Positions 58,771-64,000 of a stretch of 64,000 nt of DNA are shown one piece after another. Both the position numbers and the translations under genes were made by a program. The DNA is from Rhyacophila brunnea (lineage: Eukaryota > Arthropoda > Insecta > Trichoptera > Rhyacophilidae), in NCBI GenBank assembly GCA_022495005.1, contig JAGYXB010000612.1, forward strand, positions 1,364,001 to 1,428,000, given 5' to 3'. The number at the start of each line of letters is the position of its first letter. Within the stretch, counting starts at the first letter, position 1. The notes under the pieces were generated by a model. The model saw nothing but the letters and a program-made list of their open reading frames with translations, searched no databases and was not told where the DNA came from.

Positions 58771-59707
58771 GTTTTTTGTTATATACCGTATATAACTAAT
58801 CGGTAATTTACCTACATTAGACGGACAAATCAAAACAACAATCTTTAGACATTTGATACTACATGCTACTGAAGATTTGGGTAGGCAATGTTTTTACTAA
58901 ATATGCTGTCAAAAATGATATCATTATATTATTGTTTTCTTCCTTTATCTGCCGTATATAAGCAGTGCATTGGGTGTCTACCCCTCTAGCCCCTCCCCTG
59001 TGTAATGTCACTATTTTGTACTCTATAATTAATAATATAATTTGTTCAATTAGTAACAGCATACATACAATATTATCCACACAAAAGATGACAACATTCC
59101 AAGGTGGTCATGACCCTCAGCCATGAGAAAACGACCAAGAAGAAGAAGTATAACTATTTATGTTTTTCATTAATAAAAATATATACGTATGTACAAATTA
59201 TATGAGAAAAATCATGACAATTAAATAACCTAGTGGGATTTATGACATTGGATTTCTTCAATCATTTTTTTATAGATGAGAATGTATCGACCGTGTTTAG
59301 GAAAAAGGGCGTAACCCTCACAGAACAAATTTTACAGGAGGGGCAAAAAACGTTTTTTGAATAATTTTGGTTCAATATTAAAAAAAAAATAGGCACCGAC
59401 ATGGGGTGATCATTGATGATTTGGTGTAATATATTTTCAATCTAATAATAATTAAAGAAGTTATTAAACGAAAAATCATTAAAATTGAGGGTAAATGCTT
59501 TTTTCCTTAAATTAAAACTTAACGACTAAAATTAACTTAACTACGTACTAAAATTAACGACTAAAATTAACGTCAACTTAACAAAAAGGTGATCGTGGGC
59601 ACATGGTTGGGAATCCCTTTGCTAGATGCTTAAAAGTAAATTCACAGTAGGTAACACAGTACTTAGCCTTAATATGCAGAGTGAAGATTGCAAAACATAA
59701 TACTAAC

Positions 59708-59901
59708 CTTGAAGTCTGTCTTGCTGTGTTCATAATTACCCCATGGTATATTGCATACTCCGGTGGACAGCTTAACTTTACCGGGTGTCAAAGAACCTTC
59801 GTGAAATGCTTTGCCAACGTATAGAAGCTCTCTGCCCTCATTTCCACCAATTACGGCCCCCTGCGGAATCATCCCGTTGTTGGTGGACTTCCATGTTAAG
59901 C
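59708..59901 (-). CDS. DM9-repeat (DUF3421) protein, internal exon
   Basis: This 194-base minus-strand exon follows a TAG acceptor at 59904-59902 and ends AAG before GTTAGT. It encodes a DM9 repeat: LTWKSTNNGMIPQGAVIGGN, EGRELLYVGKAFHEGSLTPG, KVKLSTGVCNIPWGNYEHSK, TDFK. Its first two bases complete a codon begun upstream. A donor-like cagGTAAGA on the minus strand at 63985-63979 would leave the needed single base and could be the previous exon. Alternatively, reading straight through gives an ATG at 60001, but the intervening codons look like intron. With the last exon the protein has two DM9 repeats, the usual arrangement. Confidence 0.9.
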
Positions 59902-60001
59902 CTAGCAAGTGTGAAATTTTTTTTTTTTTAATAAATTTTCGATACATTAATTGCCTTATTTTTAAGGTAATCATCATTAAAAAACCTAGCAGATAAATCA
60001 C

Positions 60002-61005
60002 CTTGCCGTTGGTTTACAAATTCAACATTTTCAACTATGATGCCAGTTAAGAAATAAACTATACAAAAATGGTGTCTGCAAAAGAAAGACACTTTCGCGA
60101 CTGATATACGTACGGCTCCGAACAGAGTCGGCGGCACAGGCTATGAGTGGCCGCGTGTCTCCACCGGGAGCCGCCGGCAGCCTAATACTCTTTAGTCATC
60201 GTTTTACACTATATTTTGTGTATATAACATGTAATTAACACGTAATCGTATAAAATAATCAGGCAATGATGAATTAATTGGACGTCCGTACTCAGCAAAA
60301 GTAGCATGAACAGTTTTAATAAGCGTTCTGATCACCTAATTCAATTATGCCAAGAATAAAAATTTTGCACCATCAGCATATATTTTATGTTACTTCCAAG
60401 AAGACTCTATAAGTGGAAATCCCCAGTTGATTCACCGGCACGTGTTATCCCATAGGATGTAGAGCGAATTTAAAAAATTCTCCTTTTGATGTCTCTCATC
60501 CTCAGAGATGCCGGACCCAAAATAAACATATCTATGTCTTTCAGCAGCACACTTGGTTGCGGCATAGTTTCGTAGACATTAATTTTGTCTTACAACAGTG
60601 ATATCAAAAGAATTATTTACTTTTAATGTGTGCAAAAGACAGGACAGTGCACAGTCCAAATAATTAGGACTGTTAGATCACAGCAACTCGTAGGTGAGCA
60701 TCCCACCAGTGGTTATAGCGTTATAAATGCACGCAGGAAATGTTCATTGGTAGAATCAAAGGGCAGAGTGTAATAAGGTGAAGTGAAATCACTGACACTG
60801 GCATATGTAGCTATACACTGGATACTAGTATGTTCCTTCAAAATCCATTGCAATCATGTCATAGTACAGTCATTTTAACGTTTACAAATCAACAAACATA
60901 TATAATATAATAATTATATTGATGCTGCCAAAAGTTGATAAGTCGATAGTTTAGGTAGTTTGAGTTAATAACTGATTATGTGTCTATATATAAATATGTA
61001 TTGAT
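60002..61005. other. No gene; GC-rich patch at 60105-60190
   Basis: The patch (gagtcggcggcacaggctat, ccgggagccgccggc) stands out from AT-rich surroundings and, on the minus strand, precedes tatcagtcgc about 200 bases above the DM9 exon. It could be a promoter region or transposon sequence. The rest is featureless. Confidence 0.35.
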
Positions 61006-61010
61006 ACCAG

Positions 61011-61720
61011 ATGGAAATCTCCCACAGGAGACTACCTCAAAGGGCGGACCGAACCATCATATTTCCCAAAATACCACAGCCTACGTCCACTCTTCGCGGT
61101 GATCGCAACCCTCGGCCGAGCGGAACCCGTCTCCTTGAAATTCAAATTCGTCAAAATCCCGCCAAAACAGACGCGGTCTATCAAAAACGGCCACTCGCGC
61201 CGCCACTAGTCAATCCGTCGGTAAAACAGGGAGCTTCCCGACCGACGGATAAAACAGGACGCCGCGAATCTGGCAGTTGGATCTGGATGGGCGCGAAAGC
61301 TCTCTCTTGCCTGATACGTCGACCAGCCAGCATCTCTCTTACATCAACCGCCGAACCAACAGCATCGACCGAAAAATCTCTTCTCGCTCGCCTCGCCTCG
61401 GACGCGAAGCCAAGCCAGCATTCCGGACAGCCCGCCAAAAAGACCACATCTGACATCGGCAGCACGCCAAGCCGCAAGCCCCGACCCTACCTCCCATCGG
61501 ACAGCGAGCATCGCCTCGGATGCGAAGCCCCAGCAGCCAAGCCCGCGACACCACGTTGCCGCCCGCCAATACCAACCAACCGCCAACGACGACAATAACC
61601 TGTATCGTATCTGTAACGACTACCCTGCAATACGATGAAATAAACCAGTCTTGACCAAATACCCCGTGCGTTTCTGTCCCCCACCCCCGCTTTGACCTTG
61701 ACGTTATCACGGCCTGCCAT
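61011..61720 (+). other. GC-rich open frame, origin unknown
   Basis: A 195-aa plus frame (61011-61598) is rich in Pro, Arg, Ser, Thr and Ala: MEISHRRLPQRADRTIIF near the start and RCRPPIPTNRQRRQ at the end. Minus-strand frames also stay open because of the composition, so coding is doubtful. The phrase gcctcggacgcgaagcc and its variant gcctcggatgcgaagcc occur about 120 bases apart. An aataaa at about 61641 and a following tgtccccc tract suggest a retroelement terminal region. No domain is recognised. Confidence 0.4.
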
Positions 61721-62837
61721 CTCCGCTTCAGAGCGCGCAGAAGGATAGTATGGATAGTATGCTAGAAAAAAGATTTAAGGCCATCCGATATATAGAACAT
61801 GCACAGATAGCACAAAGAAATTAGCATTATGCCTGATTTTAGAAGGCATGTAAAACTTTCAAATTGCAATTACTCCATAACATGATTTCGAGACTTCACA
61901 ATATGTAATGAAGTTTATGTTTCAGTAAATTACTTATATAAAATGTTTATATTACATTTGCACATTCATGCAAAATTCGTGATGGCAGTCAATGTCATAA
62001 TTTATTTTTTATATTACATGTTAAAATTACTATAATTGTTTCAGAATCTTTGTCCATCATTGGGTTTTTAGCGGATATTCCCAGACATAAAAAATTGCTG
62101 ATGCATCACACGAAGCTCAGGGTCCCGTGATACACCCGATTAAGACCGGGTGTGGTGCGGTTTTGTGGGGCCATTAACTTCAGTGTGCGATATAACAGCA
62201 AGCAATGAATATTCATAATGAAATCTTCGGTATTTAATTAAGAAATTAATGAATTCATCATTCTGACGATTATTATAATAACCTATATCCTTATAAACTT
62301 ATGTTGCGGTTACAATAAAGTGAATCTGACTTGAAATATCGTCCTTAATTTATTTTTGCTATAATTCAAATTTTATTAGAATATTTTTTTGAATTCCAGA
62401 GGATCTTGTTATCAAAACTCTATATGACGACAACAGATGGAGCTTTTTTTACTAGGCATCCTCTTGTATGAAAGTTACGAATCTAATCTGTAATGTAGGC
62501 ACTTCATTGATGAGACAAAAGTCCGAGGACAATAATGGTCTGAAACATATTACTACGTTGAGAGAGATAGTGATTATTCAAAATATACTGCGGAATGACA
62601 AGAAACCTTAAATTTGTCAGCGTGATAGCACATGAGCGCACACAACATGATGATAATGTGTCTCTATTATTAGTTGTCCGATTCGTCTATACTCTGCTAC
62701 TGACCAATGGACGATCAATGAATGAATAAAAAAATTGAGCTTTGACAGTTGTGATAGTTAAACAAATGGTAATCTCTTCCGATAGTCCTGAAGTTTTATG
62801 TTATTGACATATTGTAGATTAAATATCCCAATATTAA
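61721..62837. other. No recognisable gene
   Basis: A short hairpin, cacccgattaagaccgggtg, is at 62132-62151, and gttacaataaagtgaatctg at 62308 looks like a transposon polyadenylation region. Otherwise AT-rich. Confidence 0.4.
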
Positions 62838-63032
62838 GGGTCCCAGGTTCGAATCCTGGGTCTGGCAAATACACATATTGTTTTTCAATTTGTGTATGAG
62901 TCAGAGTATGGACGTAATAGGTTGAGCAAGTGGCTGACATCCATTTCTCGTAAAAACAAAATCCGTTAATACAAACCTCCACTCTGTGGAGGTCCAAATA
63001 ATCTTATTAGGATCGGACATGGTAAAAAAAAT
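62838..63032 (+). mobile_element. SINE, 5'-truncated copy
   Basis: It begins gggtcccaggttcgaatcct (B box present, A box absent). The body contains gagtcagagtatggacgtaa, gttgagcaagtgg and acaaacctccactctgtgga, ending at gatcggacatggt plus an A tail. The minus frame at 62758-62997 is spurious. Confidence 0.85.
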
Positions 63033-63159
63033 TACACATATTTTTTGATTGTAAATGATTGTGCATCAGTTGTCAGTAGTCATGTAGTCAGTTCAAGGTC
63101 ACATAATGGTCAACGGACGAATTGTGGTCTACAGATAATTTCATCCGAAAAAGTTATTA

Positions 63160-63480
63160 CTTATATCGCTTAAAGATCACAAAATAAGGATAAGGAAGCA
63201 GACAAACGTATGGGATGTGATAGAGGTCGCTAAACAGATGAAATGGCAATGGGCTGGACATGTCGCTCGGCAAGTGGACAGCTGCTGGACAAATGTTGCC
63301 ATACAATGGTACCCAAGGGACACTTGACGCCCACAGGGACGCCCTAAAACCCGCTGGATAGACGAACTCATAAAGTTCAGTTAGATGTACGTGGCAACAA
63401 AGAACTAGAGACCGAGATGAGTTGAGGAAGCTAGGGGAGGCCTTCATCCAGCAGCGGATCGATCCCGGCTGATGATGGTG
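63160..63480 (+). pseudogene. C-terminal fragment of a non-LTR RT
   Basis: The plus strand reads IRLRKQTNVWDVIEVAKQMK, WQWAGHVARQVDSCWTN, a stop inside the RDstopRPQGRPKTRWIDEL basic region, then, after a shift, RDRDELRKLGEAFIQQRIDP. This is the RT tail typical of elements abundant in Lepidoptera and other insects. It has at least one stop and one frame shift and lacks the palm. It belongs to the same family as the remnant at 50515-50580. Confidence 0.85.
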
Positions 63481-63616
63481 TGATGATTATGAACCAATCA
63501 AATCAAGCGTCAACACGATTGAGTTGATACCTGAATTGTTCCGTGTAATTGATATTTAAAGTCAGTAATTGTTCACGGTGGTCAGCTGGGATCTTTGTAA
63601 TTAGACCTTCAGTATA

Positions 63617-63948
63617 CAGGCGGCCCTCGACTTTCGTACGTTCTACTTTCGTACATATTTTGAAATTTTGGTTTTTGTTAATAATACAAAAACTGTGCGC
63701 TTCCATCCAGTCGCTCCACGTCACCTTCTCAAATACGTAAAAGGGTGGTTTTCAACTATGTCTTGACAAGTTTATAAAGAAAACACGTGATTGCTAATAC
63801 GCCTCGTTAACTTTATTACACCCATTGATAAATAAATATTCCAAAGTACACTTATTGATGTTTTTTTTTACATTGCTCTACTTTCGTACATTCAACATTC
63901 ATACATATTTTCAGATACCAATTGGGTACGAAAGTTGAGAGCCGCCTG
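63617..63948. mobile_element. TA-flanked pogo-like miniature, 332 bp
   Basis: The ends are CAGGCGGCCCTCGACTTTCG and, in reverse complement, CAGGCGGCTCTCAACTTTCG, with TA at 63615-63616 and 63949-63950. Subterminal ctactttcgtac words are repeated. The open frames over it (63503-63740) are not genes. Confidence 0.85.
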
Positions 63949-63984
63949 TATTTCACCAAAATTCTCTGAAAAAAATTTTCTTAC

Positions 63985-64000
63985 CTGCTCTTCGTGTATA
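63985..64000 (-). CDS. Possible upstream exon of the DM9 gene, cut by the window edge
   Basis: On the minus strand tatacacgaagagcag is followed by GTAAGA, a consensus donor. If the exon leaves one base, it would join in phase with the exon at 59901. Only 16 bases are visible, so this rests on the splice motif and phase alone. Confidence 0.3.

Larger units (their letters stand above)
57245..59707 (-). other. DM9 gene intron with transposon debris
   Basis: The 2.46-kb intron is bounded by a GT donor (minus strand GTTAGT at 59707) and an AG acceptor at 57246-57245. It holds a SINE fragment (57869-58045), a THAP-like fragment with an open frame on the plus strand (58249-58656) and a hAT end fragment (58735-58770). 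The remainder is AT-rich without recognised content. Confidence 0.75.

Noticed and set aside
59928..60137. Alternative start of the DM9 protein by reading through from 60001
   Set aside because: The added residues are Lys/Ile-rich, include a poly(A)-encoded Lys run and lack DM9 similarity, and an AG acceptor lies exactly where similarity begins.
61181..61720. Minus-strand open frames in the GC-rich island
   Set aside because: High GC lowers stop frequency in all frames; none shows a recognisable domain.

Overview
The window is repeat-dense, AT-rich eukaryotic DNA, almost certainly from an insect. The evidence is a spliced DM9-repeat (DUF3421) gene, a tRNA-derived SINE, Jockey-type non-LTR elements, the recurrent motif GGTAGGTACCTACC, and many hAT, TTAA-flanked and TA-flanked miniature elements. 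A lepidopteran is the best guess; a hemipteran such as an aphid is possible and I cannot decide. No bacterial features, CRISPR array, rRNA or true tRNA gene was seen.

Layout. 1-2.6 kb: a minisatellite array (copy 1) with a non-LTR reverse transcriptase (RT) tail inserted in it. 2.6-6.8 kb: mostly featureless AT-rich DNA. 6.8-9.5 kb: an inverted-repeat element, a near-perfect 310-bp foldback element and a non-LTR ORF1 region. 10.3-14.8 kb: a 178-bp tandem duplication, an RT tail, a Ty3/gypsy integrase fragment and a 1.1-kb inverted-repeat element. 15.5-16.7 kb: two adjacent hAT-type miniatures filled with the same 62-bp satellite unit. 16.7-25.1 kb: a long decayed Jockey-type element whose ORF1 is split by a 3.4-kb insertion that itself carries a second, antisense Jockey RT. 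25.1-30.9 kb: miniature elements. 30.9-35.3 kb: the second, larger copy of the minisatellite array, in opposite orientation and with higher-order structure. 37.6-40.6 kb: a HARBI1-like transposase pseudogene broken by two hAT insertions. 42.9-52.8 kb: a 9.9-kb nest of transposons inside one hAT-type element with a perfect 8-bp target duplication. 53-56 kb: SINE, TTAA foldback and TA elements. 57-60 kb: two exons of a DM9 gene on the minus strand, the only plausible host gene. 60-64 kb: a GC-rich open frame, another SINE, another RT tail, a pogo-like miniature and a possible upstream exon of the DM9 gene at the edge.

The main message is order of insertion. Target-site duplications (8-bp for hAT, TTAA, TA) and frames that resume across insertions let many layers be read directly from the sequence. 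The best candidates for something not routinely described are the 42.9-52.8 kb nest, the transposase inside it (SDNC/GHTxNEGDS type), and the hAT miniatures that carry tandem satellite arrays. All coding sequence outside the DM9 exons appears to be transposon-derived and broken.
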